Assembly: GCA_022799115.1 (NCBI GenBank)
Contig: JAAWNT010000006.1
Coordinates: forward strand, 1 to 64,000
DNA length: 64,000 nt
Source of the DNA: Clostridiales bacterium
GTDB taxonomy: Bacteria > Bacillota > Clostridia > Oscillospirales > Acutalibacteraceae
Direction: 5' to 3'
Shown here one piece after another: positions 51,126 through 60,440 of this stretch; positions within the stretch are counted from its first letter, which is position 1; the number at the start of each line of letters is the position of its first letter. Below the pieces are notes generated by a model, which saw nothing but the letters and a program-made list of their open reading frames with translations, did no database searches and was not told the DNA's origin. Made by a program: the position numbers and the translations under genes.

Positions 51126-51812
51126 GTGATAGAGTTTCAAAACGTTTCAAAGACCTACGAGAATGGCACTAAGGCTCTCAGGGGAATTGATCTTGATATT
51201 GCAAAAGGAGAATTTGTATTCATCGTTGGATCCTCGGGGGCCGGAAAAAGTACATTTTTAAAGTTGATTATGAGAGAGGAAAAACCAAGTTCTGGCGAAA
51301 TTATTGTGAACGGCAGGAAGCTTTCCACAGTAAAACGCAGGGATATTCCTTACTTGAGAAGAACCATGGGAATCGTTTTTCAAGATTTCCGTTTGATCGA
51401 TAAAATGAGCGTATATGATAACGTGGCTTTTGCCATGCGTGTTACCGGCGCGTCTTCACGGGATGTGCGCAAAAGGGTGCCATACATATTGGGCTTGGTT
51501 GGCCTGCAATCCAAAGCGCGCTGTCATCCTTCGGAGTTATCGGGAGGAGAACAGCAACGCGTCGGCTTGGCACGCGCGTTGGTGAATAATCCCAGTATGA
51601 TTATTGCGGATGAGCCTACTGGAAATGTAGATCCGGCGCTTTCTTTTGAAATTGTCGATCTGCTTAGCGAGATCAACCGTCGTGGTACCACTGTGCTGAT
51701 GGTGACCCACGAGCACACCCTGGTCAAGCGGTTTCCGCGCCGCGTCATCGAGATCAAAGATGGACTTGTGGTGGGAGACAGTGGGCGTCCGGAGGTGCAA
51801 AATGAAGATTAG
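51126..51812 (+). CDS. ftsE: cell division ATPase FtsE
   Basis: The product has 228 residues. Walker A GSSGAGKST, signature LSGGEQQR, Walker B MIIADEPTGNVDP. FtsE hydrolyses ATP in the FtsEX complex, which moves no substrate but switches a periplasmic or wall hydrolase on. The GTG at 51126 follows GGCGGAG and matches the usual MIEFQNVSKTY start. Its stop overlaps ftsX by 11 bases. Preceded by the structured leader at 50836-51125. Confidence 0.93.
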   Translation: MIEFQNVSKTYENGTKALRGIDLDIAKGEFVFIVGSSGAGKSTFLKLIMREEKPSSGEIIVNGRKLSTVKRRDIPYLRRTMGIVFQDFRLIDKMSVYDNVAFAMRVTGASSRDVRKRVPYILGLVGLQSKARCHPSELSGGEQQRVGLARALVNNPSMIIADEPTGNVDPALSFEIVDLLSEINRRGTTVLMVTHEHTLVKRFPRRVIEIKDGLVVGDSGRPEVQNED

Positions 51813-52704
51813 TTCTATGGGCTACCTCATCAGAGAGGGGTTTAAAAATGTTTGGAGCAATCGGATGATGTCCTTTGCTTCCATTGGCGTGTTGATTTCC
51901 TGCTTACTTCTGACAGGGGCCGCCATGCTGTTCTCCTTGAATGTCAGTTCTGTGATGAAATCCATGGAGGACGAAAATACCATTACCGTTTATTTGAAAC
52001 AGGAGTTTACCACCCTGGAGGCGGTAAAGATCGGCCAGGAGATACAGAAAATTTCCAATATCAAGGATGCCGCTTTTATCTCGGCGGACGAGGGATTGCA
52101 GCAATACAAGGAGATGCTGGGTTCCCTGTTTGACGGCTTAGAGGGCGAAGAAAATTTTCTCCCTCATTCTTGGGTGATTACCATGGAGGATCTTTCTCAA
52201 TATGACCAAACGGTAGCCCAGATCAAAGAGGTGAATGGAGTAGAATCCATTCGCGACCGAAGAGATTCCGCAATGAAGCTGACCAGCCTCAATCAGCTGG
52301 TGTCCCAGGTGGGATTCTGGGTCATTCTTGCGTTGGGTATCGTGTCCCTGTTTATTATCTCCAATACAATCCGGGTTACAATGTTCTCCCGAAGGCTGGA
52401 GATCAGCATTATGAAATCGGTGGGCGCTACCAATCGTTTTATCCGAGTTCCCTTTATTGTGGAGGGTGTGGTGATTGGATTGATATCCGCGGTACTTTCC
52501 ACAGTTTTACTCCGATTGGTGTATAACAGCCTGATTACAGGCATGAATCAGATCGTACCGTTTACTAGTATATCCTTTGACAGGCTTATCGTGCCCATTA
52601 TTTTGGGTTATACCATCGCCGGCATCACATTCGGCGCTTTGGGCGGTATGATATCCATTCGAAAATATTTAAAGAAAGATGGAGGAGAAATCATTGGCTG
52701 GTAA
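51802..52704 (+). CDS. ftsX: cell division membrane protein FtsX
   Basis: The product has 300 residues. The N-terminus YLIREGFKNVWSNRMMSFASI, an extracytoplasmic loop of about 110 residues and three C-terminal membrane helices with MLRLVYNSL-type spacing follow the FtsX plan; the loop contacts the extracytoplasmic hydrolase. GGAGGTG precedes the ATG at 51802. It overlaps the M23 gene by 11 bases, and this order (ftsE, ftsX, M23) matches CwlO/PcsB-type pathways in other Gram-positives. Confidence 0.93.
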   Translation: MKISSMGYLIREGFKNVWSNRMMSFASIGVLISCLLLTGAAMLFSLNVSSVMKSMEDENTITVYLKQEFTTLEAVKIGQEIQKISNIKDAAFISADEGLQQYKEMLGSLFDGLEGEENFLPHSWVITMEDLSQYDQTVAQIKEVNGVESIRDRRDSAMKLTSLNQLVSQVGFWVILALGIVSLFIISNTIRVTMFSRRLEISIMKSVGATNRFIRVPFIVEGVVIGLISAVLSTVLLRLVYNSLITGMNQIVPFTSISFDRLIVPIILGYTIAGITFGALGGMISIRKYLKKDGGEIIGW

Positions 52705-54019
52705 AAAAAGGAGCAGAAAAGGGAAATATCTCTTGGCGATGACATTGGCGATGACATTGGTTACGGCCTCCAACCTTCCTTATATAGCGCCGGCGTTTGC
52801 TGTGGATATTACCCAGACTGAACAGGATAAAAAGGATCTGAAGGCCAAAAACGACGAACTCAACAGGCAGTTGGAGGAGACGCGCAAGAATACGAAGGAT
52901 AAACGCGCCCACAAGGAAGCGCTGGAGAAAAAAATTCAATTGGTGCAGCAGCAGGTTCGTCTGAATAATGAGGAAATCAAACGCCTGGACAGTGAAATCC
53001 AAACACTGGAGGATCAGATTGCGGACACCCAGAAGAGTATTGATGCAGATATGGAAACCCTGAAGAAACGTTTACGGGCGATCTATATGGCGGGAGAGGC
53101 ATCCACCATTGATATTATTTTAAATTCCAAAGACATTAATGATTTTTTGGACAAGGCTATGATCGTTAAGAATGTCACAGAGCACGACACCCAGCTTATT
53201 CAAAAGATGAAAGACGAGATGGCGAATATCCAGACGGAGAAAGACGCCATTAGGTCCAATCGGGAAGAGGCTGCCCAACTGAAAAAGGAGCTGGAGGCCC
53301 AGCAGAAGGAATTGTCCGAATTAATGGAGGAGGACGTCCGGCTGATCCAAGAGCTGGAAGGGGAGGAAGCGTCTCTGCAACACAATCTGGACGAAAATAA
53401 CCAGGAGCTTCAGAGTATTGAAGAGGAAATCCGTCAATACTATGAGCAAAAGAAGCGGGAACAAGAGGAAGAAGAGAGAAGAAGACGCGAGGAGGAAAAC
53501 AACCAAAATAACAGCTCCAATGGAGGAAGCGGTACCAATGACGGCAATAACTCCAACGGCGGCAACGTGATCCACGATCCTAACGCTCCGGTGAAAGAAA
53601 CCACTTTGGCTTGGCCTGCGCCTGGCTATTATCATCTGAACTCCGAATGGGGTGATGGCCGCAACCATGGCGCCATTGACATTGGCGGAGGTATTTACGG
53701 TAAGCCGATTGTAGCGGCGGGCGACGGCACGGTGATCAAAGTGAACAGCACCTGTACGCATGATTTTCCCAAAGCGGGGGCCTGGAGCTGCGGATGCGGC
53801 GGCGGATATGGCAATTATGTGATGATTGCTCATGACGACGGTACCATTATGACGGTGTACGCCCATCTTAGCCGAGTGGATGTGACACAGGGACAACGGG
53901 TATCCCGGAGTCAGATCATAGGGCTTGCGGGCACTACCGGTCAATCCAGCGGCCCGCATCTCCACTATGAGGTTCGGGTCAACGGGGTGAAACAAAACCC
54001 GATGAATTGGTATCAATAA
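52694..54019 (+). CDS. M23 peptidase with coiled coil, probable FtsEX-controlled murein hydrolase
   Basis: The product has 441 residues. The TTG at 52694 follows GGAGGAG; the ATG at 52679 contains that site and is less likely. A signal peptide (to about residue 36) is followed by a coiled coil (about 40-270) interrupted by a short linker, a Ser/Gly/Asn-rich tether and a C-terminal LytM domain. Zinc-ligand His and Asp in HGAIDIG and HLH in GPHLHYEVRVNG are intact. A Cys-rich insert, CTHDFPKAGAWSCGCG, sits between the strands and might be disulfide-linked or bind metal. The layout is that of EnvC/PcsB/CwlO-type activators or hydrolases of FtsEX. Confidence 0.9.
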   Translation: MAGKKRSRKGKYLLAMTLAMTLVTASNLPYIAPAFAVDITQTEQDKKDLKAKNDELNRQLEETRKNTKDKRAHKEALEKKIQLVQQQVRLNNEEIKRLDSEIQTLEDQIADTQKSIDADMETLKKRLRAIYMAGEASTIDIILNSKDINDFLDKAMIVKNVTEHDTQLIQKMKDEMANIQTEKDAIRSNREEAAQLKKELEAQQKELSELMEEDVRLIQELEGEEASLQHNLDENNQELQSIEEEIRQYYEQKKREQEEEERRRREEENNQNNSSNGGSGTNDGNNSNGGNVIHDPNAPVKETTLAWPAPGYYHLNSEWGDGRNHGAIDIGGGIYGKPIVAAGDGTVIKVNSTCTHDFPKAGAWSCGCGGGYGNYVMIAHDDGTIMTVYAHLSRVDVTQGQRVSRSQIIGLAGTTGQSSGPHLHYEVRVNGVKQNPMNWYQ

Positions 54020-54048
54020 GAAATTGGAACCTAAAATAGGAGCGTGCG

Positions 54049-55347
54049 ATGGGTAAAAAGGTATCAATTGGAATGGTGATCGCTTTAATCGCGATTACTG
54101 CCGCTATTACATTTACACTGAGCTATAATATGGCGATGTCGAAATTCAATGAAACGGTGGCAGACGTCAATGAACGCCAACAAATGTATAGCAAGCTGGC
54201 CGCCATTGACCAGCGGGTCCGCCAGAATTATCTCGGAGAAATCGACGAGACAAAGCTGGGGGACGGGATTTGTACCGGTTACATTGCAGGCCTATCCGAT
54301 TCCAAAGGGCAGTATTTAAGCGCGGAAAAATACAAAGATTATTTGGCGGGTGTATCGGAAAATTCTGTGGGAATCGGTGTAGAAACCATTCAGGATGAGG
54401 ACGGCAATATGGAAGTGGTGACGGTAATTCCGGGTTCCCCTGCGGAGCAAGAGGGAATTCTCAAGGGAGACGTCATCATCAAGGTAGGAAACAAGGACGT
54501 TAAACGTATCGGTTACAGCGATGCAGTGGGTAAGCTGGACGGAACAGTGGGAGCCAGCCTGGATCTGGAGCTTTTGAGAACCCAGGAGGCCAAAGACGAG
54601 GAGGGAGAGCTTCGATCCTCTCTTGTATCGATGAAGATTACGGTGGTAAGACAGGCCTACGCGTATAAAAACGTCACATCCAAGCTGATTCATCATTCTA
54701 TCGGCTATATAACTATTTCCCGCTTTACTACTGATACGGTGGCGCACTTCCAGGAGGAAGTGGAATCTCTGCTGGAACAAGGAGCCACAGGGCTGTTGTT
54801 TGACGTGCGCAATTGCCCGGGTGGAGATGTGGAATCTGTGGGAAAAATTTTAGATCTTTTACTGCCTGCGGGGAATTTGATCGGAACCGTGGACAAAGAA
54901 GGAAAAGAAGAGTTCCAGATTCAGTCCGACTCCAGGGAACTGGACATGCCCATGGCGGTGCTCGTCAATGACGGGACTTATGGAGCGGCCGAGCTGTTTG
55001 CCTCCGCCATCAAGGACTATAAAAAGGACGGCGTGATTGGCGAGACCACTGCGGGACACGGAACCCAGGATAAGGTATTTCCGTTATCCGACGGCTCGGC
55101 GGTTGTGATCTCTATCGCCAATTATGTCACCATGAATGGGCAGATCTTTACCGATATTGGAATTGAACCCACGAGATCGGTTAAGTTGGATGAGAGTCAG
55201 AGAAGTTTGCTTAATCGAAAGATTCTTTCCCAGGACGACGATCCCCAAATTCAGGCGGGAGTGATCTTTCTCGGCGGAGAACAATCAGAGGGAGATGTGA
55301 ATTCCAGTCCCAGCGAAGGAGAGGCTTCCTCAAACAACGACCAATGA
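54049..55347 (+). CDS. S41 (CtpA-like) protein with lost catalytic residues
   Basis: The product has 432 residues: an N-terminal membrane helix, a helical cap (about 35-85), a PDZ domain (about 100-190, PGSPAEQEGILKGDVIIKV) and an S41 core (FDVRNCPGGDVES near 256). Aligned without gaps to E. coli Prc/CtpA (Ser430, Lys455, Gln459; spacing 25 and 4), the catalytic Ser is Gly312 in NDGTYGAAE, Lys is His337 in TAGHGTQ and Gln is Asp341. The rest of the fold looks conserved. I infer no Ser/Lys proteolysis, so it would be a scaffold or regulator. It lies 30 bases after the M23 gene in the ftsEX operon. It ends with an acidic Ser/Glu-rich tail. Confidence 0.9.
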   Translation: MGKKVSIGMVIALIAITAAITFTLSYNMAMSKFNETVADVNERQQMYSKLAAIDQRVRQNYLGEIDETKLGDGICTGYIAGLSDSKGQYLSAEKYKDYLAGVSENSVGIGVETIQDEDGNMEVVTVIPGSPAEQEGILKGDVIIKVGNKDVKRIGYSDAVGKLDGTVGASLDLELLRTQEAKDEEGELRSSLVSMKITVVRQAYAYKNVTSKLIHHSIGYITISRFTTDTVAHFQEEVESLLEQGATGLLFDVRNCPGGDVESVGKILDLLLPAGNLIGTVDKEGKEEFQIQSDSRELDMPMAVLVNDGTYGAAELFASAIKDYKKDGVIGETTAGHGTQDKVFPLSDGSAVVISIANYVTMNGQIFTDIGIEPTRSVKLDESQRSLLNRKILSQDDDPQIQAGVIFLGGEQSEGDVNSSPSEGEASSNNDQ

Positions 55348-55380
55348 GAACGCCCATCATCTTTTGCATGAATGAAACAG

Positions 55381-55418
55381 AAAAAGGCTGTTGCAGACGA
55401 GCTTGCAACAGCCTTTTT
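55381..55418. terminator. terminator of the ftsEX operon
   Basis: AAAAAGGCTGTTGCA / TGCAACAGCCTTTTT with an eight-base loop. Confidence 0.92.
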
Positions 55419-55541
55419 GATTGCAGCGATTGCAGTCGCCTGTTGGAGAAGAATTACACATAGAAAATGTGGGTTCTATGCTGTATAAACAGTGACTATG
55501 TGGCGCTTCCTTTGCATATAGTTGGAACGGAGGTGTTTGCT

Positions 55542-56375
55542 TTGCCTACGATTTTCTCAATCACCCAATCCAAAGATCAAGGAATAGTGCGGCGGATTCT
55601 GGCAAACCTTTATAGAGGCAAACCCAAATTAACCCGGCAAAGCTTTCAAAGGGGCGAGATTCGGTATTTAACCTATGAAAAGAGGAAGAAGTCGGTTCCT
55701 TGGGAACGTATTTCTCAAATGGCTGGCGAGGATCGCGGATGTCTAATCTGCAACCGGGAGATTACAGTTCCCGATTGCTTCGGACTGCGACGATTCGAGC
55801 CAAATCGATTTGGAGGATGCATGGCTTGCAACGCATTGTTTTCTGTGCTTATCACTGCAAAGATTCCGCCAGGAGCTCTCAGGATTGCTTTGTATGATCC
55901 ATGCGCCCGCTATATGGATACGGCAAAGGCGCTGATGCCCTATTGCTCCCAGCTTAGGGTGTTGACGGAAGATCTCATCCAATACCGGAAGGCGGCAGAG
56001 GAAATTATGGAACGGTGCGGCGGGGTGCTGCTGCTGTCCAATCGTCCCCGGGATATCCAGGATAGCCATGTGCTGCTTTCCCCCGGACGCTGGACGATTC
56101 CGGTGTCCGGGATGGATAAATCCATTTTATTTGCCGGAGTCGCACCTGGGGCCCCTTTTCAGGGAATTGCCTTTTGGGAATATCACGTACCGTTACCGGA
56201 AGAATATCGGCAGTATTGCCCCATCTCTTTAGAAAATTTCACTTATCTGGCAGCTCTTTACGAGCTCTGCCATATTGAACCATTGGAACGGTTGATCCCG
56301 GACGGCTGCATATGCGGCAGGGAGGTTTATTCTCTTATAAGATTGGCGTCCTTGCTGCAAAAAGCAGTCAAATAA
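55542..56375 (+). CDS. protein of unknown function with two CxxC motifs
   Basis: The product has 277 residues, no signal peptide and no membrane segment. I do not recognise the family. After a basic N-terminus (about 1-60), two CxxC pairs, GCLICNRE (about 78-81 Cys) and GCMACNAL (about 106-109), could bind zinc. A Rossmann-like stretch follows (LRIALYDPCARYMDTAKALM, then VLTEDLIQYRKAAEEIMERCG, then GVLLLSNRP), and the C-terminal 60 residues are helical. The TTG at 55542 follows GGAGGTG by six bases; upstream in-frame starts lack a site. Its neighbours, greA and lysS, give no clue to its job. Confidence 0.7.
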   Translation: MPTIFSITQSKDQGIVRRILANLYRGKPKLTRQSFQRGEIRYLTYEKRKKSVPWERISQMAGEDRGCLICNREITVPDCFGLRRFEPNRFGGCMACNALFSVLITAKIPPGALRIALYDPCARYMDTAKALMPYCSQLRVLTEDLIQYRKAAEEIMERCGGVLLLSNRPRDIQDSHVLLSPGRWTIPVSGMDKSILFAGVAPGAPFQGIAFWEYHVPLPEEYRQYCPISLENFTYLAALYELCHIEPLERLIPDGCICGREVYSLIRLASLLQKAVK

Positions 56376-56519
56376 GCCGCTTGACAGAGCGGCCTATGTT
56401 GTCTATAATACTAGTATTGTCCAAAAATATCATCCAAGGGGAAAGCGGCCTCATGACAGGAAACCTAGAAAATACCGGCCGTTTGCAACCCAGATATGCT
56501 GAAAGGTGGCAGCCCATAC

Positions 56520-56993
56520 ATGGTAAAACAGGTTTTGCTGACAGATGAAGGCCTTCGGAATCTTGAACAAGAGCTTGAATATTTAAAAACAGTAAAACGC
56601 AAGGAAATCGCGGAGAAAATAAAGGTAGCCCTATCCTTTGGAGACCTCTCGGAAAACAGTGAGTATGACGAGGCCAAAAATGATCAGGCAATCACCGAAG
56701 CCCGGATTGCCGACATCGAGAGTATGCTGAAAAATGTCAAGATCATTGATGAGAGTGAGCTTACCACGGAAGTGATTCATATAGGCTCTAAAATTAAGGT
56801 CAACGATGTGGAGTTTGACGAAGTGTGCGATTATCAGATTGTCGGATCCAATGAGGCGGATCCTGCCAATGGCAGAATTTCCGATGAATCGCCGGTAGGA
56901 AAAGGCTTGCTGGGGCATAAGGTTGGCGATCGAGTTGAAATTGAAACTCCCGCCGGTACGATGGTATATGAGGTAATGGAAATCTCTAAGTAA
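56520..56993 (+). CDS. greA: transcription elongation factor GreA
   Basis: The product has 157 residues. The N-terminal coiled coil has [16 protein letters not shown], then [13 protein letters not shown], the acidic tip that reaches the RNA polymerase active site and stimulates cleavage of backtracked RNA. The C-terminal FKBP-like domain has [17 protein letters not shown]. The ATG at 56520 is preferred over the one at 56496 because AAAGGTGG lies between them. lysS follows after 77 bases with a terminator in between. Confidence 0.95.
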   Translation: MVKQVLLTDEGLRNLEQELEYLKTVKRKEIAEKIKVALSFGDLSENSEYDEAKNDQAITEARIADIESMLKNVKIIDESELTTEVIHIGSKIKVNDVEFDEVCDYQIVGSNEADPANGRISDESPVGKGLLGHKVGDRVEIETPAGTMVYEVMEISK

Positions 56994-57000
56994 TGGATAT

Positions 57001-57040
57001 GCGGGCAGGAGAGTTGTGAGGGTCTTCTGTCCGCATTTTT
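57001..57040 (+). terminator. terminator of greA
   Basis: GCGG-CAG-AGA / TCT-CTG-CCGC imperfect stem followed by ATTTTT, immediately after the greA stop. Confidence 0.65.
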
Positions 57041-57070
57041 ACAGTAGAATTAAAAGCGGGAGTGGTTAAA

Positions 57071-58573
57071 ATGAGCGAAAAGATAGAAAACAATCAGGTA
57101 GAAAATCAGCAGGACTTCAGTGAGTTGCTGCAAATCCGTCGGGACAAGCTGGCAAATCTTCAACAGCTTGGAAAAGATCCTTTTGAGATTACGATTTGTA
57201 ATCCGGATATCTCTGCGGCCGAAATTCTGGACCGCTTTGAAGAGCTGGACGGAAAGGATGTATGCATCGCGGGAAGAATTATGAGCTGGCGCGATATGGG
57301 AAAAGCCAGCTTTATGGATATTCATGACCGCACAGGCCGGATGCAGGTCTACCTGCGCATCAACGATCTGGGCGAAGAGGTATACAAGGGCTTTGACCTT
57401 TGGGATATTGGCGATATCGCCTGTGTTAAGGGGTTTGTTTTCCGTACCCGCAGAGGGGAAATTTCGGTGCATGCAAAGGAAGTGCAGCTGCTGAGCAAAT
57501 CCCTGTTGCCGCTTCCGGACAAGTTCCATGGCCTGACCAATACCGACCTTCGGTATCGTCAGCGTTATGTAGATTTGATTGTCAATCCCGAAGTGAAGGA
57601 CACCTTTGTCAAGCGCAGCGCAATTATTAAGTCTATTCGGAAGTACCTGGACGATCAGGGTTTCATCGAGGTGGAAACCCCGATTCTCAATACTATACCA
57701 GGCGGCGCGGCGGCCCGGCCCTTTATTACCCATCACAATACCTTGGACATTGATTTGTACCTGCGCATTGCGCCGGAGCTGTATCTTAAGAGACTGATCG
57801 TAGGCGGTATGGAAAAGGTATATGAGATTGGTCGTTTGTTCCGCAACGAGGGCATGGACGTTAAACATAACCCTGAATTTACCACGATTGAGCTTTATCA
57901 GGCTTACACAGATTATCGCGGTATGATGGAGCTTACGGAAAATCTCATTAACAACGCCGCGAAAGAGGTATGCGGTACTGAAAAAGTAACCTATCAAGGG
58001 GAAGAGATCGATCTTTCTTTGCCTTTCCAGAGAATGACCATGCTGGATGCGGTTAAGCAGTATACAGGTGTGGATTTCGGAGCCTTTATCGGGGATACCG
58101 AAAAAGCGGTGGAGATCGCCAAGCAGATGGGGCTGCCTATCAAGAAAACCGACACGTGGGGAGATATTCTCAACTTAGCCTTTGAGGAAAAGGTGGAGGA
58201 ACACCTGGTGCAGCCGACCTTTATTTACGATTATCCGGTGGAGGTATCTCCGCTTACCAAACGGAAAAAGGATTGCCCCGAGCTGGTGGAGCGATTTGAG
58301 CTGTTTGCTACCCGCAGAGAGTTTGCCAATGCCTATTCCGAGCTCAATGATCCCATTGATCAAAGACAACGCTTCCAGCGGCAAATGGAGCTGCGTGAAG
58401 CAGGCGACGACGAAGCCAACATGCTGGACGAGGACTTCCTCACCGCGCTGGAATATGGCATGGCGCCCACCGGGGGAATGGGGATGGGTATTGACCGACT
58501 GGCGATGCTTTTGACAGACAGCGCGTCCATCCGTGATGTTTTGCTGTTCCCGACGATGAAACCGAAGGAGTGA
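57071..58573 (+). CDS. lysS: lysyl-tRNA synthetase, class II
   Basis: The product has 500 residues. The OB-fold anticodon domain (about 60-160) has [18 protein letters not shown]; the class II core has motif 1 ([22 protein letters not shown]), motif 2 ([19 protein letters not shown]) and motif 3 ([13 protein letters not shown]). The ATG at 57071 follows GGGAG by eight bases. The next gene starts eight bases after the stop and is probably co-transcribed. Confidence 0.97.
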   Translation: MSEKIENNQVENQQDFSELLQIRRDKLANLQQLGKDPFEITICNPDISAAEILDRFEELDGKDVCIAGRIMSWRDMGKASFMDIHDRTGRMQVYLRINDLGEEVYKGFDLWDIGDIACVKGFVFRTRRGEISVHAKEVQLLSKSLLPLPDKFHGLTNTDLRYRQRYVDLIVNPEVKDTFVKRSAIIKSIRKYLDDQGFIEVETPILNTIPGGAAARPFITHHNTLDIDLYLRIAPELYLKRLIVGGMEKVYEIGRLFRNEGMDVKHNPEFTTIELYQAYTDYRGMMELTENLINNAAKEVCGTEKVTYQGEEIDLSLPFQRMTMLDAVKQYTGVDFGAFIGDTEKAVEIAKQMGLPIKKTDTWGDILNLAFEEKVEEHLVQPTFIYDYPVEVSPLTKRKKDCPELVERFELFATRREFANAYSELNDPIDQRQRFQRQMELREAGDDEANMLDEDFLTALEYGMAPTGGMGMGIDRLAMLLTDSASIRDVLLFPTMKPKE

Positions 58574-58580
58574 TTCTAAC

Positions 58581-59324
58581 GTGGCACGGGACCGATATCT
58601 TTGGAATTCCGGCGAAGACACCATACACGACAAACGCTTAGAGAAAACCATTACTACAAAGAAACAGAAGAGGGAGAATTTCTGGTTTTATCACAAGTGG
58701 CATGTCATTGTCAGCCTATGCTGCTTGGTGTTGGTTGCGCTGTTCCTTTTTGACATGTTTAACAAGGAAGTGGCCGACTATGAAATCGCGATTTTGACTC
58801 AAACAGCCACCTTTGACGAGGATCGGGCTAAGATTAAAGCCACTGCGGAGTCGGTAGCGGAGGATCTCAATGGGGACGGCAAGGTATTGGTGACTGTCAA
58901 TGAATATCTGATTAACGGCAATTCTGAGAAGGATATGGCCTATATTGCCAGATTGACCAATGATCTATCCAACTATCAAAGTATGATTTTTATTGTGGAT
59001 GACAATAACCTCACAAATTACCAGCAGCAAAATCCTGGTCTGTTTGCCTATGCAGATGGCGCAACTCCTCCGGAAGATGCCGTGGATTTTGATCAAATCG
59101 GCATTCGATGGAAGGATTGTAGTTTGCTCAATTCCATAGATATGAATATGGAGTTTGATCTGCAAGGCGGTGGGACCCAGAGTGTGGACACGCAAAAGAT
59201 GTATCAAAATATGAGGGTATGTATTCGCTCAAAGGCGTTTGATGCGGGACAGAATCCAGATTTGGAAAAACGATATGGTGCGAATCAAACGCTATATCAA
59301 AAATTGACCGGTCAGGATAAGTGA
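58581..59324 (+). CDS. membrane-anchored protein of unknown function
   Basis: The product has 247 residues: a basic cytoplasmic N-terminus (about 1-38), one membrane helix (about 42-62, IVSLCCLVLVALFLFD), and an extracytoplasmic domain of about 185 residues with mixed alpha/beta character. No motif is recognised. The GTG at 58581 follows GGAGTGATTC and the gene starts eight bases after lysS, so it is probably translated from the lysS transcript. A bidirectional terminator follows. Confidence 0.75.
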   Translation: MARDRYLWNSGEDTIHDKRLEKTITTKKQKRENFWFYHKWHVIVSLCCLVLVALFLFDMFNKEVADYEIAILTQTATFDEDRAKIKATAESVAEDLNGDGKVLVTVNEYLINGNSEKDMAYIARLTNDLSNYQSMIFIVDDNNLTNYQQQNPGLFAYADGATPPEDAVDFDQIGIRWKDCSLLNSIDMNMEFDLQGGGTQSVDTQKMYQNMRVCIRSKAFDAGQNPDLEKRYGANQTLYQKLTGQDK

Positions 59325-59383
59325 ATAAACGGCAATCTTATATAGAATCTTAGAAAACCATATGAGTTTCCGGATAAGTAATC

Positions 59384-59427
59384 AAAGAGGCTCCTCATTC
59401 AAAAACACTTGAATGAGGAGCCTCTTT
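59384..59427. terminator. strong terminator after the lysS unit
   Basis: AAAGAGGCTCCTCATTCAA pairs perfectly with TTGAATGAGGAGCCTCTTT around a six-base loop. It also lies downstream of the convergent small-protein gene and may serve both. Confidence 0.92.
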
Positions 59428-59502
59428 GACGTATTACCGCCAATGGATCTATATGCGATTTGTGATAGATTGTGTTTATTGTGATTGTTATTATACAAAT
59501 AG

Positions 59503-59739
59503 TTATTGCTTGACGGAATAAAATCCCCAGACGTCAGTTCTGAATTCTCCCGCTACAAAAGTGAAGGAGGTATCCCCAAGTTCGGTTTCATAAACCGAAA
59601 AGGTAAAAGGCTGCTTGGTTTGAGGATGTAAGACAACCGTACATTTACCGGTTGTGCGCCATTTACACCGAAATAGATCAATGCCGTCCACACAGAATAT
59701 GCCATTCAAGCTGCTGCCTAAAAATTTGGTGTGAATCAT
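59503..59739 (-). CDS. small protein of unknown function
   Basis: The product has 78 residues, beta-rich, no membrane segment. It has HTKFLGSSLNGIFCVDG, RCKWRTTGKCTVVLHP and VAGEFRTDVWGFYSVKQ. The family is not recognised. GGAGG lies 12 bases before the ATG at 59739; the upstream in-frame ATG contains that site and is rejected. It starts 20 bases after the PAP2 gene on the same strand and may share its transcript. Confidence 0.6.
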   Translation of the reverse strand: MIHTKFLGSSLNGIFCVDGIDLFRCKWRTTGKCTVVLHPQTKQPFTFSVYETELGDTSFTFVAGEFRTDVWGFYSVKQ

Positions 59740-59759
59740 AATTGACACAACCTCCGTAA

Positions 59760-60317
59760 TCAAACTTGCTTTTCATTGGAAAGAGAGGAAGAAAGATCCT
59801 TTTTCTTTTGAATGCGATGATAAATCAGAAGGATCAATGCCGCCACCCCAATCCCCAAAAATATGCCGGCTAAAATGTCAGTAGGAAAATGAACATAGAG
59901 ATAGACTCTTGAAACAGCGATCAGAGAAGCCATGATAAACGCCCCAATTCCCCACTTTTTGTTTGCCCGGAATAAAATGACCGAAGCGGTAAAGGAGGAA
60001 GCCGCGTGCCCTGATGGAAAGGAAAATCCATTGGGGCGGGGAATCAGGATGTCAAGATTGGGATAAACATTGCAAGGTCTCACGCGTTCCACGATGTTTT
60101 TTATGCCGACTTCACCGATCAAAAAGGTGACCAGCAAAGAACATAGCATTAAAATTCCATATGAACGGTATTTTTTCTTCCATAGAAGTAATAGGGAGAT
60201 TGCAATCCAAATCCAGCCCCATTCACCCAGATAGGTAAAAATAATCATAAAAGCGTTGCTAACCGGATTGTAAAGATGCTGATGGATGAAATCCATCAAG
60301 GTAAATTCCCAATTCAT
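59760..60317 (-). CDS. PAP2-family membrane phosphatase
   Basis: The product has 185 residues, about five or six membrane helices. The three PAP2 motifs are intact: KNIVERVRPC (KX6RP), PSGHAASS and SRVYLYVHFPTD. It dephosphorylates a lipid phosphate, such as undecaprenyl diphosphate or phosphatidate, on the outer face. Starts further upstream would run through the terminator hairpin of the previous gene at 60355-60397, so the ATG at 60317 is chosen. Confidence 0.88.
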   Translation of the reverse strand: MNWEFTLMDFIHQHLYNPVSNAFMIIFTYLGEWGWIWIAISLLLLWKKKYRSYGILMLCSLLVTFLIGEVGIKNIVERVRPCNVYPNLDILIPRPNGFSFPSGHAASSFTASVILFRANKKWGIGAFIMASLIAVSRVYLYVHFPTDILAGIFLGIGVAALILLIYHRIQKKKDLSSSLSNEKQV

Positions 60318-60354
60318 AAATTCTCTCACTTTTTCTTCTGATATAGGCAAACAA

Positions 60355-60397
60355 AATAAGGGCCAATGTCCCATTTTGGGAACATCAGGCCCTTATT
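60355..60397 (-). terminator. terminator of the transglutaminase-like gene
   Basis: AATAAGGGCC / GGCCCTTATT with an inner TGTCCC/GGAACA stem, followed on the minus strand by TTTTG. It lies between the transglutaminase gene stop and the PAP2 start. Confidence 0.75.
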
Positions 60398-60440
60398 ATC
60401 CATTCACAGCCTGCTGCTATTTCTTAGCATATCACATTTT

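Noticed and set aside
57050..57997. 315-codon open frame on the minus strand
   Set aside because: Antisense shadow of lysS.
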